Assembly (NCBI RefSeq): GCF_039830135.1
Contig: NZ_CP156081.1
Coordinates: 1,226,001 to 1,290,000, forward strand
Source of the DNA: Defluviimonas sp. SAOS-178_SWC
Lineage (GTDB): Bacteria; Pseudomonadota; Alphaproteobacteria; Rhodobacterales; Rhodobacteraceae
Length of the DNA stretch: 64,000 nucleotides
Direction of reading: 5' to 3'
The number at the start of each line of letters is the position of its first letter. The first letter of the stretch is position 1. A program made the position numbers and the translations under genes. Shown in pieces: positions 21,269-30,165 of the stretch. Under the pieces are notes generated by a model that was not told the origin of the DNA, did not search any database, and worked only from the letters and a program-made list of their open reading frames with translations.

Positions 21269-23152
21269 TCAGGCAGAGGCGGCGGTGTCCTCAGCCTCCG
21301 GTTTGGCATCGGTCTTGGCCGGTGAGAACTGGCTGAGAAGGGCGGCCTCAAGCTCCCGGTTGAGAGCGCGGGCGCGGGCGATATAAGCGGCGTTCTTTTC
21401 GGTCGGGATGTCAGGGTTCCACAGATCGGCGAGATCGCGCACCGCCGCGCGGTCGAGCTTGAAGAAGGTCTTTTCAAGTCCCGCGGCCTCGTATTCGGAC
21501 AGACCGACGTTTTCGAGGACGTAGCGCGCCGCCCTGAGGCTCGAATCGAAATATTCGCGGACGATGTCGTCGGCGCCGGCGCGATAAAGCTCGAACACAT
21601 GCTCGCGGTCGCGCGCGCGGGCCACGATGTGGAGATCCTCGCGCTGGCGCCGCGCATAGGCGACCAGGCGCGTGGCCGCCGCCCTGTCGTCGAGGCAGAC
21701 GACGAGCACCCGCGCCTCGGAAAGCCCCGCCGCGCGCAGAAGCTCCGGCCGGGTCGGATCGCCGACATAGCCCTTGAAGCCGAACTTCCGCAGAAGCTGG
21801 ATCACCTTCAGGTCGTGGTCGAGAATCGTGGTGCGGAAGCCCGACATCGTCACCATCCGGTTCACGACCTGCCCGAAGCGGCCGACCCCGGCGATGATGA
21901 TCGGCTGCTGTTCGTCGATCTCGTCCGCCTCGGTGGCCTCTCCGTCCTCCTGCATCCGTTTCGCGAGGACGTCGTGAAGGATGAAGAAGAGTGGGGTGAG
22001 GAACATCGAAAGGGCGATCACCAGAAGCAGCGATTGCCCCAGCGCTTCCGGCAGGATGCGCTGTTTCAGCGAGAAGGCGGTCAGGACGAAACCGAATTCA
22101 CCGGCTTGGGCAAGGCCGAGGGTGAAAAGCCACTGGTTGCGCCCCCTGAGCTTGAAGAGGCGGCCGAGCGCGTAGAGGACGCCACCCTTGGCCACCATCA
22201 GCCCGAGCGTCAGGGCGAGAAGCGTGAAGGGCTGGCGCAGAAAGACCTCGACGTCGATTCCGGCGCCGACGGTGATGAAGAAGAGCCCGAGGAGGAGGCC
22301 CTTGAACGGGGCGATGTCGGATTCGATCTCGTGCTTGAACTCGGAGTTGGCGAGGACCACGCCGGCGAGGAAGGCGCCGAGCGCCGGTGAAAGGCCGACC
22401 ATCAGCATCAGCGTGGCGATGGTGACGACGATCATCAGCGCGAGGGCGGTGTTCACCTCGCGCAGGCGCGCCCGGTGGACAAAGGTATAGAGCGGCCGGA
22501 CGAGGTATTGCCCGGCCAGCGCCACCGCCGCGACCGCGCCGAGCGTGACGAGGGTCACGCCCCAGGGCGGCAGTTCCTGCAGGAAGTTCATCGCCAGATG
22601 GGCCTCCGCCGCCTGTGCCTTGGCGAGCGCCCGCGCGCCCGGCAGCGCGAGGAGCGGCAGGAAGGCAAGGATCGGGATGACCGCGATATCCTGCATCAGG
22701 AGGACGGAAAACGTGCTGCGCCCGCCCGCGGTCGGCATCAGTTGTTTTTCCGACAATGTCTGCAACACGATCGCCGTCGAGGAGAGCGACAGGATCACCC
22801 CGAGCGTCAGTGCAATGCGCCAGGAATAGCCGAGCGCGAGGGCGCCGAGCGTGATGACGAGGGCCGTCACCACGATTTGCAGCCCGCCGAGCCCCAGCAG
22901 CCGGTCGCGCATCGCCCAGAGCGCCTTCGGTTCCAGTTCCAGCCCGATGAGGAAAAGCATCATCACCACGCCGAATTCGGCGAAATGCTGTAGGTCCTGG
23001 GTCTCCGACCCGACGAGGCCGAGGACCGGGCCGATCACGATCCCCGCGACGAGATAGCCGAGAACCGATCCGAGGCCGAGCCGCGATGCGACCGGAACGG
23101 CGAGCACCACGGCGATGAGGTAGAGCGAGGCCTGAAAAAGGAAACTTTCCAT
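21269..23152 (-). CDS. CPA2-family K+/H+ antiporter with TrkA-N domain (KefB/KefC-like)
   Basis: 627 residues. About 12-13 membrane segments fill residues 1-390 (LYLIAVVLAVPVASRLGLG at the start; the NSEFKHEIESDIAPFKGLLL region is the typical antiporter motif). A cytosolic RCK domain follows with the Rossmann fold IIIAGVGRFGQVVNRM near 416-431. This matches Kef/YbaL-type potassium-efflux systems gated by ligands such as glutathione adducts or nucleotides. No KefF/G-type ancillary gene is next to it. Convergent with the DUF1467 gene 6 bp away. Confidence 0.92.
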   Translation of the reverse strand: MESFLFQASLYLIAVVLAVPVASRLGLGSVLGYLVAGIVIGPVLGLVGSETQDLQHFAEFGVVMMLFLIGLELEPKALWAMRDRLLGLGGLQIVVTALVITLGALALGYSWRIALTLGVILSLSSTAIVLQTLSEKQLMPTAGGRSTFSVLLMQDIAVIPILAFLPLLALPGARALAKAQAAEAHLAMNFLQELPPWGVTLVTLGAVAAVALAGQYLVRPLYTFVHRARLREVNTALALMIVVTIATLMLMVGLSPALGAFLAGVVLANSEFKHEIESDIAPFKGLLLGLFFITVGAGIDVEVFLRQPFTLLALTLGLMVAKGGVLYALGRLFKLRGRNQWLFTLGLAQAGEFGFVLTAFSLKQRILPEALGQSLLLVIALSMFLTPLFFILHDVLAKRMQEDGEATEADEIDEQQPIIIAGVGRFGQVVNRMVTMSGFRTTILDHDLKVIQLLRKFGFKGYVGDPTRPELLRAAGLSEARVLVVCLDDRAAATRLVAYARRQREDLHIVARARDREHVFELYRAGADDIVREYFDSSLRAARYVLENVGLSEYEAAGLEKTFFKLDRAAVRDLADLWNPDIPTEKNAAYIARARALNRELEAALLSQFSPAKTDAKPEAEDTAASA

Positions 23153-23468
23153 CTATGCCTTTACGTCGGTAACGGGGCGTCGGGCTTCGGTTGGGCTCTT
23201 GCGACGATCGCAAAGGCCAAGTTTGTCAGGTGGCGGATCGGTCCGCCACGCTTCAGAACGGTCGGTGTGGGCTCCGCGCTGCAATGCGGGGAAAGGCGGC
23301 GAGCCGGCTTCGTCAAAAGGGATGGGTGAATCGTGCATATATCATGAGGATAGGGCGCGAAACGCGCGGATGCATTTCAAATTCCCATTTCAGTTGCGCA
23401 ATATCCTCGCGACCTCGGTGAGACCATTCCCGTCCTGGCGCCGGGAGGCGGACCCGGTGAGGGCCACC
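23153..23468. other. Intergenic stretch upstream of the antiporter
   Basis: 316 bp without a gene. It contains an 8-bp stem GTGGCGGA/TCCGCCAC with a TCGG loop (23230-23249), which may be part of the antiporter leader RNA or a terminator of the large protein gene on the same strand. Nothing else is recognisable. Confidence 0.35.
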
Positions 23469-26174
23469 TCACCCCTTCTCGATCATCTTCAGCGTATAGG
23501 TGCGGCCGTTCTTCACATAGGTGAGTTCGCTGTCGCCGATCGCGGCGACCTTGCCGCCGTCGAGCCGGTCGCCGATCTTGACCTTGATCAGCCGCCCCGT
23601 CGGCATCCGGACCAGCGCGCGGCGGCTGGCGGAGGAGCCGTAGACGCCGATGAGGTTGATCTTGCCGAGGTCGATGGCGTTCTTCACTGTCGCCTGCTTG
23701 GCCACGGTCACCGTGGTCGGCATGTCCGGCACCGATTGCACCGGTTCGGGTTCGTCGATCTCCTCGGGCAGGGCGGCCGGCGCCGGCGCGGCGGCCGGGG
23801 CGGGGGCCGGGGCGCTGACCGCTTCGGTCACGGCGGCGGTGACAGCATCGGAGACGGCAGCCTCGACCGCCTTGGCAAGGCTCGACGGCCGCTCCTCCGG
23901 CCGGCGGGAGGAGGAAACCGCGGACGAGGTCGCGGAGGCGAGCGCTTCGGCCTCGGCCCGGGCGGCAGCCTCGGCGGCCGCCGCGATGGCGGCGGCCTGG
24001 GCGCGCGCGGCCACGGCACGCTGGACGACGGCGGCGGGACGCGCGCGCGGCTTTCGCGCCGCATGGGCCGGGTCGACCGGGTTGGGCAGGACCGTCATCG
24101 CCTCGGCCACTGCGTCTGCGGCGGCATCGGCGGCCAGACCGGCGGGGGCGTCGTCGGGGGCGGGCGTCGCGGCGCCGGATTGGTCCTCTGGCGTGGCTGC
24201 GGGCGTGGTGGCGGGTTCGGCCCCGGTGCGGGGGGCCGGTGCCGGGACGACCGGCGGGCGGCCGGAAATCAGCGTGAACCCGTCGGGGGTCACGACGCCG
24301 TCGGGCGTGGCGCGGATCAACCCGTCGGGGCCGAATTCGATCTCCGTCCCGTAGGGCGGGGGCAGCGGTTGCGGTTGTGGCTGATCGTCGGCGGCGAGTG
24401 CATCGGGCGCGGGCAGCGGTTTGACCTCGGTTTCGGGCGTCGCCGGGCCGGGAGCGGCCGCTGCGACCGCCGGGGCACCAGGCGCGTCGGCTTCCGGTCC
24501 CGTCGCGGCGGCGGGCGCGCCGTCCCAGAGCGTATCCTTGTCCGGCGCGGCGGGGCCGGGGTCGGGCAAGGGCTCTGCCTCTGCCGTGGCGGTGTCGGGT
24601 TGCGCGACCACGGCATCGGCGGCGGGCTCCGGCGCGGGATCGGCCGTGGCCGCAGCGGCGGCGGATATCTCGGTTTCGATCGCCACAGGGGCTGCGGCGG
24701 CAACGTCCTCCGGTGCCGGATCGGCGGCGAGCGTGGTCGGAGACGCCGTGGACGCCGGCACCTCGACGTTCCGGGCGGTGTCGACCGAGAACCAGACGGA
24801 CCAGAGCGCGACGGCGGCCATCACCAGCACCAGAACCGCCACGAGGATCAGTCCAAGGCGCATCCGGGCCGGGGGCGCGGTGCGGGCCTGTCGGGCCGCG
24901 CCGAAGACGCCGGGCTCGGTTGCCTCTGTCAGGGTGACGCGGCGCGCCTTCTGCTGGGCCTGGGTCCCGTGTTTCGCTTCCGGGGCCGGGGTCAGCAACG
25001 CGCGCCCAAGCCCGGATCTCGGGCGCCGTGTGGCGCTTGCCGGGGCGCTTTCCCCATGCTCGTCGCCCTGCGGGATCTTCAGGGTCGGGGCGGTGATCCC
25101 GGCCTCCTCGATCTCGACGGCCGCGCCGAGAGCCGGCGCGGCGAGCGGAGCGATCGGATCCGCGAGAAGGTGCAGCCGGCCTTCGGCGGGGCCGGGGACG
25201 TCATCGGTTTCGGCGGTCTCGGACGGGGCGCGCGCGTCCTGATCGACCTGCGATGGCCGGCGCGAGGAGAAGGACATCGCGGGGCCGGCCGGAATTTCGA
25301 CGTCCGCTTCCGGATCCGGAATGTCGTCGAGGGCGATGAAGGGGGCTTCGATGTCGTCCGGCGACGGGACGTCTGACCCGATAACCCCGCCCGTGTCGGA
25401 GGACGGCTGTTCCGCTTCCGCCGCTGCGGCGATTTCGGGCGCCGTTATGTTCGATTGCGTAAAGGTTTCGCCCGTATCGCGGTCAGGTTCCGCTTCCGGA
25501 TGTTCGGTTTTTGAAGGCTCGTCCGCAGGTGAATCCGCTTCCACCATCGCCGGTTCCGGTGCGTTCTCCTCGACTGGTTCGAAGGGCGCGGGCGCGGCTT
25601 CCGGGGCAGCTTCCGGGACCGGCGGCGGCGCGGCGACGACGCGGACGGGATCCTGATCGCGGGTCAGATGCGTGCCCGCCGGCAAGTGGCGGTCGGCATT
25701 GTGGGTCAGGCCGAAGAAGGGTTCGCCGGCGAACTGGCTGGCCTCGGGCAGGGCGACGAAGGAGACCGGGTTGAACCCGCGGCTTTCGGCAAATTCCTCG
25801 GCCTCGTCGAGTGTGAGCTGGGCCACGACCGCGACCCGGACGCCGTGGCCGTTGCCGCACCAGTCGAAGACGAGGTCGCTGACGGGATAGGGCGTGCGTC
25901 CCTCGAGCGCGGCGGCAATCTGCGCGCGCCGGCTCGCGCGGTCGGGGCCGGGGGCATCGACTTCGGAGTAGAGGATCTGCGACGCCGGCAGGATCAGCTT
26001 GGTCGTGAGACCATCCGGCGAGAGGCCGGCGGCCTCGGCCCGAAGCGCGTCGAGGCGCGTCTCAAACCCGGGGTCCTCGAACGCCGCATGCCCCAACTCC
26101 GCCCAGCCGTCGGCAAGGCGTTGCAGAAGGCTGATGCCGTTCTGTGAAAGGTTGAGCGCGAAGCCAGGTTTCAT
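23469..26174 (-). CDS. Large Ala/Pro-rich inner-membrane protein with secretion/pilus-assembly-like ends
   Basis: 901 residues, among the largest proteins here and very low in complexity in the middle. Residues 1-165 resemble the cytoplasmic part of GspL/PilM-type proteins (LILPASQILYSEVDAPG, RRAQIAAALEGRTPYPV, VRVAVVAQLTLDEAEEFAE). A single membrane segment (LGLILVAVLVLVMAAVALW) lies near 440-460. After a long Ala/Pro/Glu-rich periplasmic linker, the last about 85 residues resemble PilP/GspC domains (NLIGVYGSSASRRALV, VKIGDRLDGGKVAAIGD). It looks like pilus/secretion assembly functions on one chain. No pilus genes are adjacent. Function inferred, not known. Confidence 0.6.
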   Translation of the reverse strand: MKPGFALNLSQNGISLLQRLADGWAELGHAAFEDPGFETRLDALRAEAAGLSPDGLTTKLILPASQILYSEVDAPGPDRASRRAQIAAALEGRTPYPVSDLVFDWCGNGHGVRVAVVAQLTLDEAEEFAESRGFNPVSFVALPEASQFAGEPFFGLTHNADRHLPAGTHLTRDQDPVRVVAAPPPVPEAAPEAAPAPFEPVEENAPEPAMVEADSPADEPSKTEHPEAEPDRDTGETFTQSNITAPEIAAAAEAEQPSSDTGGVIGSDVPSPDDIEAPFIALDDIPDPEADVEIPAGPAMSFSSRRPSQVDQDARAPSETAETDDVPGPAEGRLHLLADPIAPLAAPALGAAVEIEEAGITAPTLKIPQGDEHGESAPASATRRPRSGLGRALLTPAPEAKHGTQAQQKARRVTLTEATEPGVFGAARQARTAPPARMRLGLILVAVLVLVMAAVALWSVWFSVDTARNVEVPASTASPTTLAADPAPEDVAAAAPVAIETEISAAAAATADPAPEPAADAVVAQPDTATAEAEPLPDPGPAAPDKDTLWDGAPAAATGPEADAPGAPAVAAAAPGPATPETEVKPLPAPDALAADDQPQPQPLPPPYGTEIEFGPDGLIRATPDGVVTPDGFTLISGRPPVVPAPAPRTGAEPATTPAATPEDQSGAATPAPDDAPAGLAADAAADAVAEAMTVLPNPVDPAHAARKPRARPAAVVQRAVAARAQAAAIAAAAEAAARAEAEALASATSSAVSSSRRPEERPSSLAKAVEAAVSDAVTAAVTEAVSAPAPAPAAAPAPAALPEEIDEPEPVQSVPDMPTTVTVAKQATVKNAIDLGKINLIGVYGSSASRRALVRMPTGRLIKVKIGDRLDGGKVAAIGDSELTYVKNGRTYTLKMIEKG

Positions 26175-26333
26175 TCCGGGGCAGGTAGCATGTCTGCGGC
26201 CCTCACCATAGCCGCCAAGGTGTCGCTGACCCTCCTAAAGCAGAATTTCGCGCATGGGAAGGCGCGGTGCCAAGGATTGGCTTGCGGGATGCGTCGAAGA
26301 TCCGATGATCGGCGCCACCAGATGGAGGTATTC

Positions 26334-27029
26334 ATGCGCGTTCTTAATCTTTTTGCGATTGTTCTTTTGCTTGCCGGGCCGGCCGTGGCGGCCGACATGC
26401 CCGCGACGATTTCCGTGACCGGCGAAGGCCGGGTGGAGGCCGCGCCCGACATGGCGACGATCTCGCTTGGCGTGACGAATGACGCCGGAACCGCCGCTGA
26501 GGCGATGGCGGCGAATTCCGACGCCGTGCGCGCGGTGATCGAGCGGCTGACGGCCGCCGGGGTCGAGGAGCGCGATATTCAGACTTCGGGCCTGTCGCTC
26601 GGCCCGCGCTACGATTACGGCCGTTCGGACGGCACCCCGCCGACGATTGTCGGCTACAGTGCGTCGAACATGGTGACGGTGCGGGTCCGGGCGCTCGACA
26701 CGCTCGGCGGGGTGCTCGATGCCGTTGTCGCCGGGGGCGCCAACACCCTGAACGGGCTGAGCTTCGGCATCGCCGAAGACCGCGAGGTGATGGACGAGGC
26801 GCGGACGCGGGCGGTCGCGGATGCGGCGCGCAAGGCCGGCCTCTATGCCAATGCGGCCGGCGTGCGTCTGGGCCGGGTTCTGTCGATCAGCGAGGCGGGC
26901 GCCTACCAGCCGCCCATGCCGATGGCGATGGCCGAGGCGGGCTTCGCCAAGAGCGCGGCCGTGCCGGTGGCGCCGGGCGAGGTGAACATCGTCGCCTCGG
27001 TGAGCGTCGTCTACGAGATCGCGGACTGA
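26334..27029 (+). CDS. SIMPL-domain periplasmic protein
   Basis: 231 residues. An N-terminal signal peptide (LNLFAIVLLLAGPAVAA) is followed by the SIMPL/DUF541 domain (ISVTGEGRVEAAPDMATISLGV near 25-46, then LSFGIAEDREVMDEARTRAV). E. coli YggE is a related protein linked to oxidative stress. The ATG at 26334 has GGAGG upstream. Monocistronic; a hairpin terminator follows at 27041-27070. Confidence 0.88.
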   Translation: MRVLNLFAIVLLLAGPAVAADMPATISVTGEGRVEAAPDMATISLGVTNDAGTAAEAMAANSDAVRAVIERLTAAGVEERDIQTSGLSLGPRYDYGRSDGTPPTIVGYSASNMVTVRVRALDTLGGVLDAVVAGGANTLNGLSFGIAEDREVMDEARTRAVADAARKAGLYANAAGVRLGRVLSISEAGAYQPPMPMAMAEAGFAKSAAVPVAPGEVNIVASVSVVYEIAD

Positions 27030-27040
27030 TCCCCGCAGCA

Positions 27041-27070
27041 GGGCAAGGCGGGCCGGGGCCGGCCTTGCCC
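27041..27070. terminator. Hairpin between SIMPL and metZ genes
   Basis: GGGCAAGGC/GCCTTGCCC (9 bp) encloses a 12-nt GC loop that can pair further. It lies between convergent genes and can serve both. No T-run is present. Confidence 0.5.
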
Positions 27071-27078
27071 GCGCAATG

Positions 27079-28365
27079 TCAGGCGGTGGCCTTCGCCAGT
27101 GCCTGATCGAGATCGGCGATGATGTCGTCGGCATCCTCGATCCCGATCGACACCCGCACCATGTTCGGCGCGGCCCCCGCCGCCTTCTGCTGTTCGGGCG
27201 AAAGCTGGCGGTGCGTGGTCGAGGCCGAATGGATGATCAGCGACCGCGTGTCGCCGAGATTGGCCACATGGCTGAAGAGTTCGAGCGAGTCGACGAGCTT
27301 CACGCAGGCCTCGTACCCACCCTTGACCGCGAAGGTGAAAAGCGCGCCGGCGCCCTTCGGATAGACCCGCTTCGCCCGGTCCGCGTAAGGCGAGGACGGT
27401 AGGCCGGCATAGGTCACGGAGTCGACCCGCGGATCGGCCTCGAGCCAGGCGGCCACCTTCTGCGCATTGGCGACGTGACGCTCCATCCGCAGGGAAAGGG
27501 TTTCGATCCCCATCAGCGTGTAATGCGCGCCTTGCGGGTTCATCGTCATGCCGAGGTCGCGAAGCCCGATGGCGATGGAGTGGAAGGTGTAGGCGAGGGG
27601 GCCGAAGGTCTCGTGGAATTTCAGCCCGTGGTAGGCGGGCTCGGGATCGCTGAGCGAGGGAAACTTGCCCGAGGCCGACCAGTCGAACTTGCCGGAATCG
27701 ACGATGGCGCCGCCGGTCACGGTGCCGTTGCCGGTCAGGTATTTCGTGGTCGAGTGGACGACGATCGTCGCGCCCATCTCGATCGGCCGGCAGAGGTAGG
27801 GTGTCGCGGATGTGTTGTCGACGATGAGCGGCAGGCCGACCTTGTCGGCGACGGCCGCGACGGCGGGCAGGTCGGTGACGTAGCCGCCGGGATTGGCGAT
27901 CGATTCGCAGAAGATCGCGCGGGTGTCGTCGTCAACCGCCGCCTCGAGCGCCGCGAGATCGTCGAAATCGACGAACTTCGCCGACCAGCCGAAGCGCTTG
28001 ATCGTGTGGCTGAACTGCGTCACGGTCCCGCCGTAAAGCCTTGTCGAGACGACGATATTCCGGCCCGGACCCATCAGCGGGAACAGCGCCATGATCTGCG
28101 CCGCATGCCCGGAAGAGCAGCAGATGCCACCAGCGCCGCCTTCGAGCGTGGCGATGCGTTCGCCAAGCGCGGCCACGGTCGGGTTTGTCAGACGGGAATA
28201 GATGTAGCCGACTTCCTGAAGGTTGAAGAGGGCGGCGGCGTGATCCGCGTCGCGGAAGACATAGGCCGTCGTCTGATAGATCGGCACCTGCCGTGCGCCC
28301 GTCGCCGGGTCGGGCCGGGCGCCTGCGTGGATCTGAAGCGTGTCGAAACCGTATGTCCTGGCCAT
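27079..28365 (-). CDS. metZ: O-acetylhomoserine sulfhydrylase-type PLP enzyme
   Basis: 428 residues of the Cys/Met-metabolism PLP family. It probably makes homocysteine from O-acetylhomoserine and sulfide. The N-terminus FDTLQIHAGARPDPATGARQ and the PLP-lysine region VHSTTKYLTGNGTVTGG near 205-221 fit O-acetylhomoserine aminocarboxypropyltransferases (MetY/MetZ); the YSRLTNPT motif is also present. The ATG at 28363-28365 follows GAGGGAG; a longer start adds 18 unsupported residues. I saw no SAM riboswitch in the 99-bp leader. MetY versus MetZ specificity cannot be told by eye. Confidence 0.9.
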   Translation of the reverse strand: MARTYGFDTLQIHAGARPDPATGARQVPIYQTTAYVFRDADHAAALFNLQEVGYIYSRLTNPTVAALGERIATLEGGAGGICCSSGHAAQIMALFPLMGPGRNIVVSTRLYGGTVTQFSHTIKRFGWSAKFVDFDDLAALEAAVDDDTRAIFCESIANPGGYVTDLPAVAAVADKVGLPLIVDNTSATPYLCRPIEMGATIVVHSTTKYLTGNGTVTGGAIVDSGKFDWSASGKFPSLSDPEPAYHGLKFHETFGPLAYTFHSIAIGLRDLGMTMNPQGAHYTLMGIETLSLRMERHVANAQKVAAWLEADPRVDSVTYAGLPSSPYADRAKRVYPKGAGALFTFAVKGGYEACVKLVDSLELFSHVANLGDTRSLIIHSASTTHRQLSPEQQKAAGAAPNMVRVSIGIEDADDIIADLDQALAKATA

Positions 28366-28464
28366 CTGCAACTCCCTCGGCTGGTCCGGGCGTGACGTTA
28401 GGACAAGCCGGCGCGGCATACAACGGGCAGCGGCGTGCAGATCGGGCGGAACGCTCGCGGCGCC

Positions 28465-29856
28465 TCAGCCGCCCGACAGCCGCAGCCTTACCCGCTGACC
28501 GCCCCGGATGAACTCGACCGTCCAGGTCCGGCCGCCGCCGCGCGTCGCGGCATCGAAATCGGCCAGATCGCGGATTGCGGTGCCGTTGATGCCGACGACG
28601 ATATCGCCGGGCCGGAGGTTGGTGGCGCGTGCCGGGCCGGCGACGCCGGTGACGACAACGCCGGTGGCCGAGAGCGGCAAGCCCAGCTGGTCGATGAGCC
28701 CGGGGCCGAGCGCCGCGACCGTCAGCCCCGAGAGCCGCGATCCGGGGCCGACCGTCAGGTTCCCGCCGGTCTCCGGAGCAGCCGCCAAGGCGACGTCGGC
28801 GATCTCCTCCCGGCCACCGCGCCGGTACTGGACCGTCGCCGTCCCGTCGGGGCCGAGGACCGCGAGCCGGTAGTCGAGTTCGGCAGGGCCATTCACCGCG
28901 TGGCCGCCGATCCCGGTCACGACATCGCCGGTCCGGAACCCGGCGCGCGCGAACGGGCTATCGGGGTGGAGGTGGCTGATGACTGCACCCTCCGGCGTGT
29001 CGAGGTCGAGGGCTTCGGCCATGTCGGCATCGACGCGCTGCACCTCGATCCCCGACCACGGCCGGGCGAACCGGGCGGCGCCGGCCTCGGCCTGGGCCAC
29101 GTATTGCCCGACGAGGTTCGACGGGATCGCGAAGCCGATGCCGTTGGAGCCGCCCGAGCGGCTGAGAATCAGCGTGTTGATGCCGAGGAGCCGCCCTTCG
29201 GTGTCGACGAGCGCGCCGCCGGAATTGCCCGGATTGATCGGCGCGTCGGTCTGGATGAAATAGCCCTGACCGCGCGCCGGATCGCCGCCCGCGCGCGCCA
29301 GCGCCGAGACGATGCCCGAAGTCACCGTCTGGCCGACGCCGAACGGGTTGCCGATGGCGAGCACGAGATCGCCGACCTCGGCCAGATCGGCATCGGCGAG
29401 GGGAAGGGCGGGCAGGTCCTCGGCGCCATCGAGCCGGATCACCGCAAGGTCGGTGCCGGCGTCGGAAAGGATCACGTTCCCTGCAAATTCCCGCCCGTCG
29501 GCCAGCACGACGCGGATATCCTCTGCCCCGTCGATGACGTGGTTGTTGGTCACGACGATGCCGTCGCCACGCAGGATCACGCCCGAGCCGAGCGCATTTT
29601 CGACGCGCGGCTTGGTGCCGAAACCGGGGCCGAAATCGAAGAACTGGGAAAAGAACGGATCGTTGGCGAAGGGGCTGATCCGTTCGGCGACGACGCGGCT
29701 CGCGAAGATCGAGACGACGGCCGGGGCGGCGGCTTTCACGACCGGGGCGAAGCTGAGCGTGATCTCGGCCGGCGAGGCCGGCACCTTCGCGGCCATCGGC
29801 AAAGGCAGGGGCAGGGCGAGAAGGACCAGAAGGCAGAGGCGTCCGGCGGCGCGCAT
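28465..29856 (-). CDS. degQ: DegP/DegQ-type periplasmic serine protease
   Basis: 463 residues. A signal peptide (LCLLVLLALPLPLPMA) precedes a trypsin-like S1C domain with the triad visible as NNHVIDG (His), TDLAVIRLD (Asp) and INPGNSGGALVD (Ser). Two PDZ domains follow (SHLHPDSPFARAGFRTGDVV and TGVAGPARATNLRPGDIVVGI). This is the HtrA/Deg quality-control protease layout. The ATG at 29854-29856 has AGGA upstream. Same strand as metZ, 99 bp apart. Confidence 0.93.
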   Translation of the reverse strand: MRAAGRLCLLVLLALPLPLPMAAKVPASPAEITLSFAPVVKAAAPAVVSIFASRVVAERISPFANDPFFSQFFDFGPGFGTKPRVENALGSGVILRGDGIVVTNNHVIDGAEDIRVVLADGREFAGNVILSDAGTDLAVIRLDGAEDLPALPLADADLAEVGDLVLAIGNPFGVGQTVTSGIVSALARAGGDPARGQGYFIQTDAPINPGNSGGALVDTEGRLLGINTLILSRSGGSNGIGFAIPSNLVGQYVAQAEAGAARFARPWSGIEVQRVDADMAEALDLDTPEGAVISHLHPDSPFARAGFRTGDVVTGIGGHAVNGPAELDYRLAVLGPDGTATVQYRRGGREEIADVALAAAPETGGNLTVGPGSRLSGLTVAALGPGLIDQLGLPLSATGVVVTGVAGPARATNLRPGDIVVGINGTAIRDLADFDAATRGGGRTWTVEFIRGGQRVRLRLSGG

Positions 29857-30165
29857 GTCGGCATCCTTTCGGCTCGGGTCGTCGCGTCTTACCTCGCGTC
29901 TGGGCGGGGGCATTTCAAGGCCCTGGGGTGCGACGGGTTGATCTGCCGCGACGCCAGGACCGGTCGAAAGCGACGAGCGACGGGTGGGCCGGACGGGAGA
30001 GAGGCGGCCCGATGGATTGTCCCCGTCGCGGCTTGACCTCTCGGCGGCTTCCGCGTGGGCGCGAGGCGCCGTATTCGGGGTTGTTCGGGAAGTTCGGTTG
30101 AGTAGCCATCGGAAGAAATTTTTTTACCTTATCATATGTTTGCGATGTGCTTCTCACGCAACGCC
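29857..30165. other. Intergenic stretch with a possible 64-codon frame
   Basis: 309 bp. On the reverse strand a frame from ATG 30107-30109 to 29915 reads MATQPNFPNNPEYGAS and then becomes Arg/Pro-rich. It has a weak ribosome site and no recognisable domain, so I do not call it a gene. An A/T-run near 30117-30124 could mark a promoter or the end of the glycosyltransferase transcript. Confidence 0.3.

Noticed and set aside
23199..25376. A 725-codon Gly/Arg-rich open frame on the plus strand
   Set aside because: It lies opposite the Ala/Pro-rich linker of the 901-residue protein and reflects its biased codons.
28366..28464. Possible SAM-II riboswitch before the metZ-type gene
   Set aside because: The 99-bp leader shows no SAM-II-like pseudoknot sequence, though such riboswitches are common before this gene in alphaproteobacteria.
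29915..30109. 64-codon reverse frame starting MATQPNFPNNPEYGAS
   Set aside because: Only the first third looks protein-like, the ribosome site is weak and the rest is Arg/Pro-rich noise.
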